A stretch of 15,679 bases of DNA. Source: Hyphomicrobiales bacterium. GTDB taxonomy: Bacteria; Pseudomonadota; Alphaproteobacteria; Rhizobiales; Beijerinckiaceae. Location of the stretch: assembly GCA_015655535.1 (NCBI GenBank), contig JAATEW010000359.1:1-15679 (forward strand), written 5' to 3'. The position numbers and the translations under genes were made by a program. The notes beneath the pieces are model-generated. The model searched no databases. It saw nothing but the letters and a program-made list of their open reading frames with translations, and was not told the DNA's origin. Of this stretch, positions 1 to 6,962 are shown piece by piece (the first letter of the stretch is position 1; the number at the start of each line of letters is the position of its first letter).

Positions 1-426
1 ATCGGTCAGCGTGCCCTCGAGCCCATAGCCGACTTCGATGCGGGTGCGATGTTCTTTCGGCGCAACCAGCAGAAGTACGCCATTGTTCTTGGTTTTTTCG
101 CCGAGCTTCCACTCCCGGAACAAAGCATTGGCATAGGGCTCGATCTCCTGTCCATCGAGCGAACTCACCGTTGCGACGACGAGCTGGACGCCGGATTTTT
201 CTTCAAGATCCTTGAGCTTGGTTTCAAGCGCGGTGCGGGTTTGCTGCGGGATGACATTGGCCTGATCGACGATGCGTCCCGTGAGCGCCGGAAAGTTTTG
301 CGCCAGGCTCAAGCCGCCAAACGCAACAAGCGCCAGCATCGCGAGGATAAGCCAGCGCAGCGGCGCATGCGGAACCATTGCGACCGGTGGTCGCCGCGCC
401 GCCGCCGGCTGCGGGATCAGGATCAT
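1..426 (-). CDS. TPM-domain (YgcG/TLP18.3 family) membrane-anchored protein, C-terminus cut by window edge
   Basis: The reading frame runs from an ATG at 426 to the left edge without a stop (142 codons seen), so the protein continues outside the window. An N-terminal cytosolic stretch is followed by a hydrophobic segment at about residues 22-40 ending in SLAQ, a signal peptide or anchor. The start of a TPM domain follows, with FPALTGRIVDQANVI and later ATVSSLDGQEIEPYAN, NNGVLLLVAPKEH and EVGYGLEG, all typical of YgcG-type proteins. An AGAGGG sequence lies just upstream of the ATG; Met17 is a weaker alternative start. It lies 108 bp downstream of lemA on the same strand. LemA and TPM proteins are commonly paired and thought to act together at the envelope, but the biochemical role is not established. 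Family call is firm; function is not. Confidence 0.85.
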   Translation of the reverse strand, partial: MILIPQPAAARRPPVAMVPHAPLRWLILAMLALVAFGGLSLAQNFPALTGRIVDQANVIPQQTRTALETKLKDLEEKSGVQLVVATVSSLDGQEIEPYANALFREWKLGEKTKNNGVLLLVAPKEHRTRIEVGYGLEGTLTD

Positions 427-486
427 TGGCCCTCTAGAACGTTGGGGCTTCGAACAGAGTCATGCTTCCGCTCTCTCTTTTTGTCC

Positions 487-535
487 GAGCATCGGATTAT
501 TCCAAAACCGGTTCCCACTTTTGGGTCGGATGCTC
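487..535 (-). repeat. Palindromic intergenic repeat at the lemA 3' end
   Basis: Terminal arms GAGCATC and GATGCTC enclose a core containing AAAACCGGTTCCCACTTTT. Read on the minus strand it begins with the last base of the lemA TAG stop codon. The layout (GAGCATC, AAAAGTGGGAACCGGTTTT, GATGCTC) matches the short palindromic repeat family widespread between genes in Hyphomicrobiales. It is related to, but not the same subtype as, the copies near 3117 and 8181. Confidence 0.75.
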
Positions 536-1134
536 TAGAACTTCACTTGAGGCGGCGTCTGCGCGGCGTCATTGGCGGTAAATTCCGCCATAGGCTTATT
601 GCCGCGAAACACGGTCGAAGCCCAGAGAATGCCGGGGAAGGTCTTAAGCTCCGTATTATAGACCCGCACCGCCTCGATATAATCGCGGCGCGCGACGGCG
701 ATCCGATTTTCGGTGCCTTCGAGCTGCGATTGCAGAGCCAAGAAATTCTGGTTCGACTTCAGATCGGGATAATTTTCGCTGACGGCCAGAAGCCGGCCGA
801 GCGCGCCCGACAATTGCGCCTGGGCATCCTGGAACTGCTTGATCTTGTCCGGATCGGTAAATTGCGAGGCGTCGATATTGACGGAGGTTGCCTTCGCGCG
901 GGCTTCGACGACAGCCGTCAATACATCCTTTTCCTGCTTGGCATAGCCTTGCACGGTGGAGACGAGATTGGGGATGAGATCAGCCCGGCGCTGATACTGG
1001 TTTTGAACGTCGGACCATTTGGCCTTGGCCTGCTCCTCAAGCGTCGGGATCGTATTATAGCCGCAAGCCGAAACGGGCAGGCTGACGAGAACCACCGCGA
1101 AGAGCGAACGCAGTCGGGAAAAGGTCAAGCTCAT
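535..1134 (-). CDS. lemA: LemA family lipoprotein
   Basis: This 199-residue protein has a signal peptide ending in a lipobox (LPVSAC, Cys24), so it is probably a lipoprotein. Then comes the classic LemA helical domain: YNTIPTLEEQAKAKWSDVQN at residues 26-45, followed by RRADLIPNLVSTVQGYAKQE, a late block with NYPDLKSNQNFLALQSQLEG, and IAVARRDYIEAVRVYNT. Length fits the family. The start ATG has AAAAGGA about 8 bases upstream. Downstream on the same strand is a TPM-domain gene, the usual partner, suggesting a lemA-TPM operon. LemA proteins form long helical bundles at the membrane, and their molecular function is poorly known. The stop codon shares its last base with a palindromic repeat. Confidence 0.95.
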   Translation of the reverse strand: MSLTFSRLRSLFAVVLVSLPVSACGYNTIPTLEEQAKAKWSDVQNQYQRRADLIPNLVSTVQGYAKQEKDVLTAVVEARAKATSVNIDASQFTDPDKIKQFQDAQAQLSGALGRLLAVSENYPDLKSNQNFLALQSQLEGTENRIAVARRDYIEAVRVYNTELKTFPGILWASTVFRGNKPMAEFTANDAAQTPPQVKF

Positions 1135-1476
1135 GTATCAGTCCTTTTGAGTTCGGATCGGCCGCGCTTGGGCCTGAAGATTTAATTTTGAAGAACGATT
1201 TCGTGGGTTCTTTCGACAAGATCGGCGCGACGTCTCATGGTCAAGGTAAAACGTCTCGCAGGAGGAGGAAAGAGCGGTTTCTTCGAGGATACAGGGTCTG
1301 GATGATAGGCCCATGTCGCATCGCGATCGCCGTTGAGCCTGCTCAAATGCGGCCCTTCCAAAAGTGGTACCAATGATATCACAAGCTCATGATCTCACCC
1401 CGAATTGAAGTGCGTGCCGCACGCTTATCACTACCTATGTGTCTCCGATGAACCTGGGCATCCCTTGGCACCTAAC
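1135..1476. other. Divergent intergenic region between lemA and the DUF1223 gene
   Basis: These 342 bases separate two divergent genes and should hold both promoters. On the minus strand a TTGACC-like box followed 17 bases later by TCTTGT could be a weak lemA promoter, but the match is poor. Small open frames exist on both strands here, with no ribosome site or recognisable protein. Nothing else stands out. Confidence 0.4.
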
Positions 1477-2238
1477 ATGAAACCTTCGCTTCGACATGTG
1501 ATTCCACCGGGCGTTTTCGCGGCTGCGTTGGCGGCGGGCACGCTTGCGCTTTATGCCGAGCCGCAAACCGATGCGAGTCCGAAGGGAGTCGTCGAACTCT
1601 TCACCAGCCAGGGCTGTTCGTCCTGCCCGCCGGCGGACCGGCTGGTCGGCGCCATGGCCCGCAATCCTGGCCTGATCGCCGTGTCCTTTCCGGTCGATTA
1701 TTGGGATTATATCGGCTGGAAGGATACTTTGGCTTCGCCGCATTTCACCGCGCGGCAGAAGGCCTATGCGTCGGTTCGCGGCGACGGCCATGTCTATACG
1801 CCGCAAATCGTCGTCGATGGCCGTTCCGCTGTCGTCGGCAGCGACGAGGATGGCGTCAAGGAATCGATCGACGCCAACAAAGGCAGCGGCGGCGCGCTCA
1901 CCGTGCCGATCCGGTTGAAAGATGCCGCGGGCATTTTGCATATCGAACTGGGCGCCGGCACGGGCGATCTGGCGCGGGCTTCGGCCGGCGTCTTTATCTT
2001 GCGCGTCGCGCATACGCGCACCGTCACGATCGAACGCGGCGAGAACAAGGGCCGCAGCATCACCTATACGAATGTCGTGCGCGCCATGCGCAAGATCGGC
2101 GAATGGCACGGCGAGGCGGCCAATTTCGAGGTCACCGAATTGAAAGCGGAAGACGAAGGCTATGTCGTGTTTCTCCAGCAGGGCACGCTCGAAGAGCCTG
2201 GCACGATACTCGCGGCGGCCAAGGGCACCGGCCTTTAA
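1477..2238 (+). CDS. DUF1223 secreted thioredoxin-like protein
   Basis: The 253-residue protein starts at an ATG, although no strong ribosome site is visible; an in-frame TTG at 1405 would add 24 residues of non-signal-like sequence and is disfavoured. Residues 1-27 look like a signal peptide or anchor (PPGVFAAALAAGTLALYAEP). The DUF1223 signature VVELFTSQGCSSCPPADRL follows, with a CxxC-type CSSC at residues 47-50. After it come FPVDYWDYIGWKDTLASP and YTPQIVVDGR, also typical of the family. Members are periplasmic proteins with a thioredoxin-like fold and no proven substrate; the CxxC suggests thiol redox chemistry, which is inference. The gene appears to stand alone, about 200 bp before the next gene. 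Confidence 0.9.
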   Translation: MKPSLRHVIPPGVFAAALAAGTLALYAEPQTDASPKGVVELFTSQGCSSCPPADRLVGAMARNPGLIAVSFPVDYWDYIGWKDTLASPHFTARQKAYASVRGDGHVYTPQIVVDGRSAVVGSDEDGVKESIDANKGSGGALTVPIRLKDAAGILHIELGAGTGDLARASAGVFILRVAHTRTVTIERGENKGRSITYTNVVRAMRKIGEWHGEAANFEVTELKAEDEGYVVFLQQGTLEEPGTILAAAKGTGL

Positions 2239-2438
2239 AGCCCCGGCAAGCAACTCCTATCTTTTACGGATATTCGGCCCGTCTGAATTTTGCCGGGATC
2301 GGCGTCTTTATGCTTTTTGAACGCGAGCGGTGGATTTCTCTGAGTCCACGGCTCGATGAATTCAGGTTATAGGAAGCCTGCCTTGCCAAGTTGCGGGTTC
2401 TCTCGCCTTCAACGGCCGGCAGGGAGTATTATCGGTCT

Positions 2439-3116
2439 ATGATTCGCACGCACGTTTTGGCGCTTTCAGGCGCATTCGCCCTTTTTTTAGGTTCCTTTTG
2501 CGCTGCGACAGGAGTGGCTGCGCCAAGCGATACCTCCAGTACCAAGACGGCGGCTTCCAAGGACAGCAAGGCCAAGGACAGCAAAGAGAAGTCCAAAACG
2601 GACGCTAAGAAAACCGACGCCAAAAAAGCCGACAGCAAGAAGAAAGATTCGAAGGACACCGATCACAAAGGCGGCGCGAAACCCGTCCCGGTCGGGAGTT
2701 TTGGCGATTGGAACGCCTTTCTGGCGCAAAGCGGCAAAGAGAAGACCTGCTATGCGTTGGCGAGCCCGAAGGACCGGGTGCCGTCCGGCCTCCCGCGCGA
2801 TCCAGCCTATGTCTTCATCTCGAACCGGCCGGCGGAAAATGTCCGCAATGAAATCTCGATCATCATGGGCTTTCCCATGAAGGACGGCGCCGAGGCGCGG
2901 GCCGAAATCGGCAATCTCGGTTTCGACCTCGTCGCGAAGGGCCCGAATGCCTGGGTCAAAAATCCGGCCGAGGAAGGCCAATTTATCGACGCCATGAAGA
3001 AAAGCGCGAAACTCGTGGTCAAGGCGCCGTCGATCAAGGGCAATGTGACGACCGACAATTATTCGCTGGCCGGCTTCTCGCAGGCGCTCGATAAGGTGCA
3101 GAAGGAATGCCAGTAA
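2439..3116 (+). CDS. Invasion-associated locus B (IalB) family exported protein with Lys/Asp/Ser-rich linker
   Basis: The chosen ATG gives 225 residues and a clear signal peptide (hydrophobic LALSGAFALFLGSF, probable cleavage after VAA at residue 28). An upstream TTG at 2391 would add 16 polar residues ahead of the signal and is rejected. AGGGAG lies 12 bases upstream. Residues 36-77 are a low-complexity linker built from K, D, S, A and T. The IalB domain begins at GSFGDWNAFLAQSG (residues 86-99) and includes KTCYALASPK, YVFISNRP and a C-terminal Cys224; Cys104 and Cys224 could form a disulfide. Alphaproteobacterial IalB proteins are periplasmic and usually of unknown function; in Bartonella the namesake is linked to erythrocyte invasion. 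Here a general envelope role is more likely. A palindromic repeat begins directly after the stop. Confidence 0.88.
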   Translation: MIRTHVLALSGAFALFLGSFCAATGVAAPSDTSSTKTAASKDSKAKDSKEKSKTDAKKTDAKKADSKKKDSKDTDHKGGAKPVPVGSFGDWNAFLAQSGKEKTCYALASPKDRVPSGLPRDPAYVFISNRPAENVRNEISIIMGFPMKDGAEARAEIGNLGFDLVAKGPNAWVKNPAEEGQFIDAMKKSAKLVVKAPSIKGNVTTDNYSLAGFSQALDKVQKECQ

Positions 3117-3159
3117 GCATCGCCCCGAAAAGTTGCAGACTTTTCGGATAAGGTGATGC
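3117..3159 (+). repeat. Palindromic intergenic repeat directly after the ialB-like gene stop
   Basis: This 43-base unit has outer arms GCATC and GATGC and an inner perfect 9-bp palindrome, CCGAAAAGT and ACTTTTCGG, around a 5-base loop. It starts at the first base after the TAA stop. It has the same length and core as the two copies at 8181 and 8235. It may act as a transcript-end hairpin or mRNA stabiliser. Confidence 0.8.
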
Positions 3160-3174
3160 ATCGAGAGAAGAGCG

Positions 3175-3218
3175 GAGTCGCCCCGAAAAGTTGGCTCCAC
3201 TTTCGAATAGGGTTTCGC
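3175..3218 (+). repeat. Second, degenerate palindromic repeat copy
   Basis: CGCCCCGAAAAGTTGGCTCC followed by ACTTTCG repeats the core of the preceding unit with substitutions, and its outer arm has decayed. The two copies lie in tandem about 15 bases apart, as do the copies after the ketoacyl synthase gene. Confidence 0.6.
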
Positions 3219-3612
3219 GTTAAGGCCGGTGCTGCGGCGCCGGAGCCGGCCGCCACCTGTTAGACCGGCAGGCCAAAGGTCATAATCATCCGGTCATTTG
3301 GCGGCGTGCCTTGGCCCTTTAGCCGGACATGATCTTCGTCAAATACGTCGCCCTGAAATCGCGTTTACGATGACCGCGGAGCGTGAGCGCGCGGCTCTTG
3401 AGAGTTTTACGACTGCACAGTCAGCGCTCCGCGCGCGGCTCTGCCGACAGTCGCAGTTGCGCGCTCTCAAAAAGTGATAGGCTGACATCCGCAATCGAGA
3501 GGGGCGGCAGTCCGATGGCTCCATCCAGACGCGGATGGCCCAAGGGATTGACTCGCCGCCAATAAAATAAACAACTGAAAAAGAACAATAAAATCGCTAA
3601 TTGGAGGAAGCT

Positions 3613-5553
3613 ATGTCTGACACAGTGCATCCGGTTACGGCCGATTGGCAAAAGCGCGCCTTTATCGATGCGGCGAAATATGAAGTCATGTATGCGCATT
3701 CGATTGCCGATCCGGACGGTTTCTGGGCCGAGGAAGGCAAGCGCATCGACTGGATCAAGCCCTTTACGAAAGTAAAGGACACCAGTTTCGGTCCGGGCCA
3801 TGTGTCGATCAAATGGTACGAGGACGGCACCACCAATGTCGCGATGAATTGCCTCGACCGGCATCTCGCCAAGCGCGCCGATCAGGTGGCGATCATCTGG
3901 GAGGGTGACGATCCGAAGGATCAGAAATTCATCACCTATAAGGAATTGCACTAGGCCGTGTGCCGCCTCGCCAATGTCCTGAAAGCGCATGGCGTCGACA
4001 AGGGCGACACCGTGACGATCTATATGCCGATGATCCCCGAGGCCGCCTATGCGATGCTCGCCTGCGCGCGGATCGGCGCGATTCATTCGGTGGTGTTCGG
4101 CGGCTTCTCGCCGGATTCGCTCGCCGGCCGCCTTGTCGATTGCAAATCCAAAGTGGTCATCACATCCGACGAAGGCCTGCGCGGCGGCAAAAAAGTGCCG
4201 CTCAAATCCAATGCCGACGAGGCGATCAAGAAAGCCGGCGACATCGTAAAAACGATGATCGTCGTCAAGCGCACCGGCGGCGCGGTCTCCTGGGTCGAGG
4301 GCCGCGACATCTGGTACGAGGACGTCGTTGCGGCGGCCTCGGCCGATTGTCCGGTGGCGGAGATGAAGGCTGAAGATCCGCTGTTCATTCTCTATACGTC
4401 GGGCTCGACCGGCATGCCGAAGGGCGTCTTGCATACGACGGGCGGCTATCTCGTCTATGCGTCGATGACGCATCAATATGTCTTCGACTATCACGACGGC
4501 GATATTTATTGGTGCACGGCCGATGTGGGCTGGGTCACCGGCCATAGCTACATCCTCTACGGACCGCTCGCCAATGGCGCAACGACGCTGATGTTCGAAG
4601 GCGTGCCGAATTACCCCTCGGTGTCGCGCTTCTGGGATGTGATCGACAAGCACAAGGTCAATATTTTCTATACGGCGCCGACGGCGATCCGGGCCCTGAT
4701 GGGCGCTGGCGACGAACCCGTCAGAAAGACCAGCCGCGCCAGTTTGCGGCTGCTTGGCTCCGTCGGCGAACCGATCAATCCGGAGGCCTGGGCCTGGTAT
4801 TATCACGTCGTCGGCGACGGCCGCTGCCCGATCGTCGATACGTGGTGGCAGACCGAGACGGGTGGTCACCTGATTACGCCGCTGCCGGGCGCGACGCCGT
4901 TGAAGGCAGGCTCGGCGACGAAGCCCTTCTTCGGCATCAAGCCGGAGATCGTCGATAGCAATGGCGTGGTGCTTAACGGGGTTTGCTCCGGCAATCTCGT
5001 CATCGCGGATTCCTGGCCGGGCCAGATGCGCACGGTGTTCGGCGATCACGAGCGCTTCGTGCAGACTTATTTTTCGGCCTATCCCGGCAAATATTTCACC
5101 GGCGACGGCTGCCGCCGCGACGCCGACGGTTATTATTGGATCACCGGGCGGGTCGACGACGTGATCAACGTGTCGGGCCATCGTATGGGCACGGCGGAGG
5201 TCGAAAGCGCGCTTGTCGCCCATATCAAAGTGTCGGAGGCAGCCGTCGTCGGCTATCCGCACGACATCAAGGGACAGGGCATCTACGCTTACGTAACCTT
5301 AATGGGCGATGCCGAAGCCACGGAGGACCTGCGCAAGGAGCTTGTCGCCTGGGTGCGCAAGGAAATCGGGCCGATCGCGTCACCCGATATTATCCAATTC
5401 GCACCGGGTCTACCGAAAACAAGATCGGGCAAGATCATGCGCCGCATCCTGCGCAAGATCGCCGAGAATGAATTCGGCGCTCTCGGAGATACGTCGACTT
5501 TGGCGGATCCGACCGTCGTCGACGATCTCATCCGCAATCGGCCCGCAGGTTAA
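3613..5553 (+). pseudogene. acs: Acetyl-CoA synthetase (AMP-forming), interrupted by an in-frame TAG at codon 114
   Basis: The enzyme makes acetyl-CoA from acetate, ATP and CoA through acetyl-AMP. The ATG at 3613 has a strong GGAGGA site 4 bases upstream. Read through the TAG (3952-3954), the product would be 646 residues, the normal Acs length. Residues 1-113 match the Acs N-terminus (WYEDGTTNVAMNCLDRHL). After the TAG the frame is unchanged and conserved: CRLANVLKAHGVDKGD, the AMP-binding loop TSGSTGMPKG at 262-271, DTWWQTETGG, YFTGDGCRRDADGYYWITGR, NVSGHRMGTAEVESALV, and the acetylatable Lys607 in KTRSGKIMRR. TAG replaces a position usually holding Glu or Gln and differs from GAG or CAG by one base. 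Translation could restart at GTG 3958, which lacks a ribosome site, giving a protein without its N-terminal part. A sequencing error is equally possible. Confidence 0.9.
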
Positions 5554-5567
5554 TTCATAACCTTAAA

Positions 5568-5594
5568 AAGCCGCACCCTTTCGCGGTGCGGCTT
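5568..5594. terminator. Hairpin after acs
   Basis: AAGCCGCACC and GGTGCGGCTT form a perfect 10-bp stem around a 7-base loop, 14 bases past the acs stop. On the plus strand only the two stem Ts follow the GC part before GGATAC. On the minus strand a run of Ts follows (AAAAAG at 5565-5570 reversed). It is probably the acs terminator, with a better U-tract in the opposite direction. Confidence 0.7.
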
Positions 5595-5723
5595 GGATAC
5601 AACAGATATAGACCGTATTAACTCAAGTCGAGGTTTTCACTCGGCTTTTTCCGCACCCTTGGTATTGTTTCAACCAGCGACGCGATCTTCGCGTCCGGTT
5701 GTTTCGTTTGTTTCGAGGGTGTC

Positions 5724-6266
5724 ATGGACAAGACTAGACATGGCCGCTGCCTCACTTGGCTTGTGGCGGGTTGCGCAGCGTCATTTGGGGTTTTTGCCGG
5801 TCTCGCGCCGGTCGTTGCCGAAGCGCGTGAATCGGTCGCCTTCCCGGCCAATTATCCGGCCGGCATGATTGTCATCAAGCAGCATGAGCGCCGGCTCTAT
5901 CTGACCGAAGGCAATGGCATCGCCATTCGCTATCCGATCGCGATCGGCATGGCGGGCCGCGCCTGGAGCGGCGAGACCTCCGTCGAAGGCAAGTATATGG
6001 CACCGGACTGGAAAGCTCCGGCTGTCGTGCGCGCCGCCCATCCGAACCTCAATTCCGTCATCCCGGGCGGCTCGCCGCATAATCCGATGGGCGCGGCCGC
6101 GATCACCTTGAGATTGTCGGAAGTGGCGATCCACGGCACGACAGCGACCATGCGCCGCTCCGTCGGCACGGCCGCCTCTTTCGGCTGCATCCGCATGTAT
6201 AACGAGGATGTGCTCGACCTCTACCAGCGCGTTTCGGTCGGAACGCCGGTCGTCTCGGTCCCCTGA
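5724..6266 (+). CDS. Exported L,D-transpeptidase (YkuD domain)
   Basis: The 180-residue protein starts at ATG with GAGGG 4 bases upstream. Residues 1-35 form a signal peptide (AGCAASFGVFAGLAPVVAEA). The rest is a compact YkuD catalytic domain: GMIVIKQHERRLYLTEGNG, YPIAIGMAGRAWSG, HNPMGAAAITL, the catalytic histidine in EVAIHGT (His137), and the nucleophile motif SFGCIRMYNED (Cys155, Arg157). The family consensus is SHGCxR; here Phe replaces the second residue, seen in a minority of members. Such enzymes form 3-3 peptidoglycan cross-links or attach proteins to peptidoglycan in the periplasm. No substrate-binding LysM or PG-binding domain is present. The gene stands alone after the acs terminator. 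Confidence 0.92.
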   Translation: MDKTRHGRCLTWLVAGCAASFGVFAGLAPVVAEARESVAFPANYPAGMIVIKQHERRLYLTEGNGIAIRYPIAIGMAGRAWSGETSVEGKYMAPDWKAPAVVRAAHPNLNSVIPGGSPHNPMGAAAITLRLSEVAIHGTTATMRRSVGTAASFGCIRMYNEDVLDLYQRVSVGTPVVSVP

Positions 6267-6335
6267 GATCGAAGCGGGCTTTTTGAAATTCCGGCTTTGT
6301 CCCACAGCAGGGCCGATTGGAAACGAAAATGGCTC

Positions 6336-6370
6336 AAGGGTTTCCGTTTTAGCCAGAAACGGGAACCCTT
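6336..6370. terminator. Inverted repeat downstream of the L,D-transpeptidase gene
   Basis: AAGGGTTTCCGTTT and AAACGGGAACCCTT form a 14-bp stem with one mismatch around the 7-base loop TAGCCAG, 70 bases past the stop. No U-tract follows directly, so it could be an atypical terminator or an operator. Confidence 0.45.
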
Positions 6371-6568
6371 TCGCATATTTGGCCACTATTTTGGCCAGCC
6401 GTTGGAAAACCTTTCCGGCAACCTTTGATTTTAATGATGGATTAGATTAACGAAGAGCTTCGCGTCTGATCCTGCGCAGGGTCGCCGTGGGTTAGGACGC
6501 ATCCTTGTCCGATTTGCTGGCAAGTCATGGTGCGATCCCCTATGGTTCGGACATCGGAAATGCGGCTG

Positions 6569-6655
6569 GGCCAGGCCTAGGTCTTTCAGCCTTGGCCGGA
6601 GAGACGTAATCTGCGGCCGGGTCTGAATGTGGCGGCATCATTGTGCCGCCAGACC
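6569..6655 (+). promoter_or_regulatory. Two stem-loops in the probable 5' leader of the ACP gene
   Basis: The first stem-loop pairs GGCCAGGC (6569-6576) with GCCTTGGCC (6589-6597), with one bulged base. The second pairs GGCGGCA (6631-6637) with TGCCGCC (6644-6650) over a 6-base loop. It is extended by GGTCT (6620-6624) pairing with AGACC (6651-6655) across a one-sided bulge. They end 38 bases before the start codon. No known riboswitch class was recognised. Confidence 0.4.
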
Positions 6656-6692
6656 TAAATCGCTGGGATAACTTGCGTAACGGGAGTGACGG

Positions 6693-6962
6693 GTGGAAAC
6701 CAAAGTTCTCGACCAAGCGGAACTCGTCAATCAGATCACCGAAGTGATCATTAGCGAAGGAATGGTGGATCGCGAAAAGGTCACTATGGACGCAACGATC
6801 GAAAGTCTGGATTTGAAATCGATCGACATCGTGATGATTTTGACGGCGATCGAAGAAAAATTCGACGTCTATATCCCGATGGATGGCCCGTTCCATGAAG
6901 CCAAGGACGTGAAGAGCCTGATCGACGCGATCGCCGCCTATATCATCAAAGAAAAAAGCTGA
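6693..6962 (+). CDS. Dedicated acyl carrier protein with an atypical serine motif
   Basis: The 89-residue acidic helical protein starts at GTG with GGGAG 6 bases upstream. It fits the ACP fold: helix I with ELVNQITEVIISEG, the loop, helix II from residue 43, then IEEKFDVYIPMD and a C-terminal helix VKSLIDAIAAYIIKE. The phosphopantetheine serine is Ser43 in SLDLKSIDIVMI, so the usual DSL is KSI, with Lys in place of the Asp that normally contacts the transferase and partner enzymes. It is not AcpXL-like. The next gene, a ketoacyl synthase, begins directly after its TGA, so the two are almost certainly co-translated. In Caulobacter sphingolipid synthesis a dedicated ACP (AcpR) serves serine palmitoyltransferase, and this protein is a candidate equivalent. 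That assignment is inference. Confidence 0.85.
   Translation: METKVLDQAELVNQITEVIISEGMVDREKVTMDATIESLDLKSIDIVMILTAIEEKFDVYIPMDGPFHEAKDVKSLIDAIAAYIIKEKS

Larger units (their letters stand above)
3117..3612. other. Intergenic region between the ialB-like gene and acs
   Basis: These 496 bases hold the two palindromic repeats at 3117-3218. A GC-rich stretch around 3370-3450 follows, with partly complementary GGAGCG and CGCTCC segments, and then an AT-rich stretch from about 3560 to 3600 just before acs. The acs promoter is expected in the last 150 bases, but no convincing -35/-10 pair was found. No coding sequence with a ribosome site was recognised. Confidence 0.45.
6267..6692. other. Intergenic region and probable structured leader upstream of the acyl carrier protein gene
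   Basis: These 426 bases begin with a near-perfect inverted repeat (6336-6370) and an AT-rich stretch (6421-6450) that could carry a promoter, though no clear box pair was found. Two stem-loops lie close to the ACP start (6569-6597 and 6620-6655). No convincing coding sequence is present on either strand. Confidence 0.45.

Noticed and set aside
49..1185. A 378-codon plus-strand frame opposite lemA and the TPM gene
   Set aside because: It spans two real genes and their spacer on the other strand, has no domain signature, and has composition typical of an antisense shadow.
3421..5262. A 613-codon open frame on the minus strand opposite acs
   Set aside because: It is rich in R, H, D and A with no recognisable motif, and it runs antisense to a clearly conserved acs. 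It is a codon-bias shadow in GC-rich DNA.
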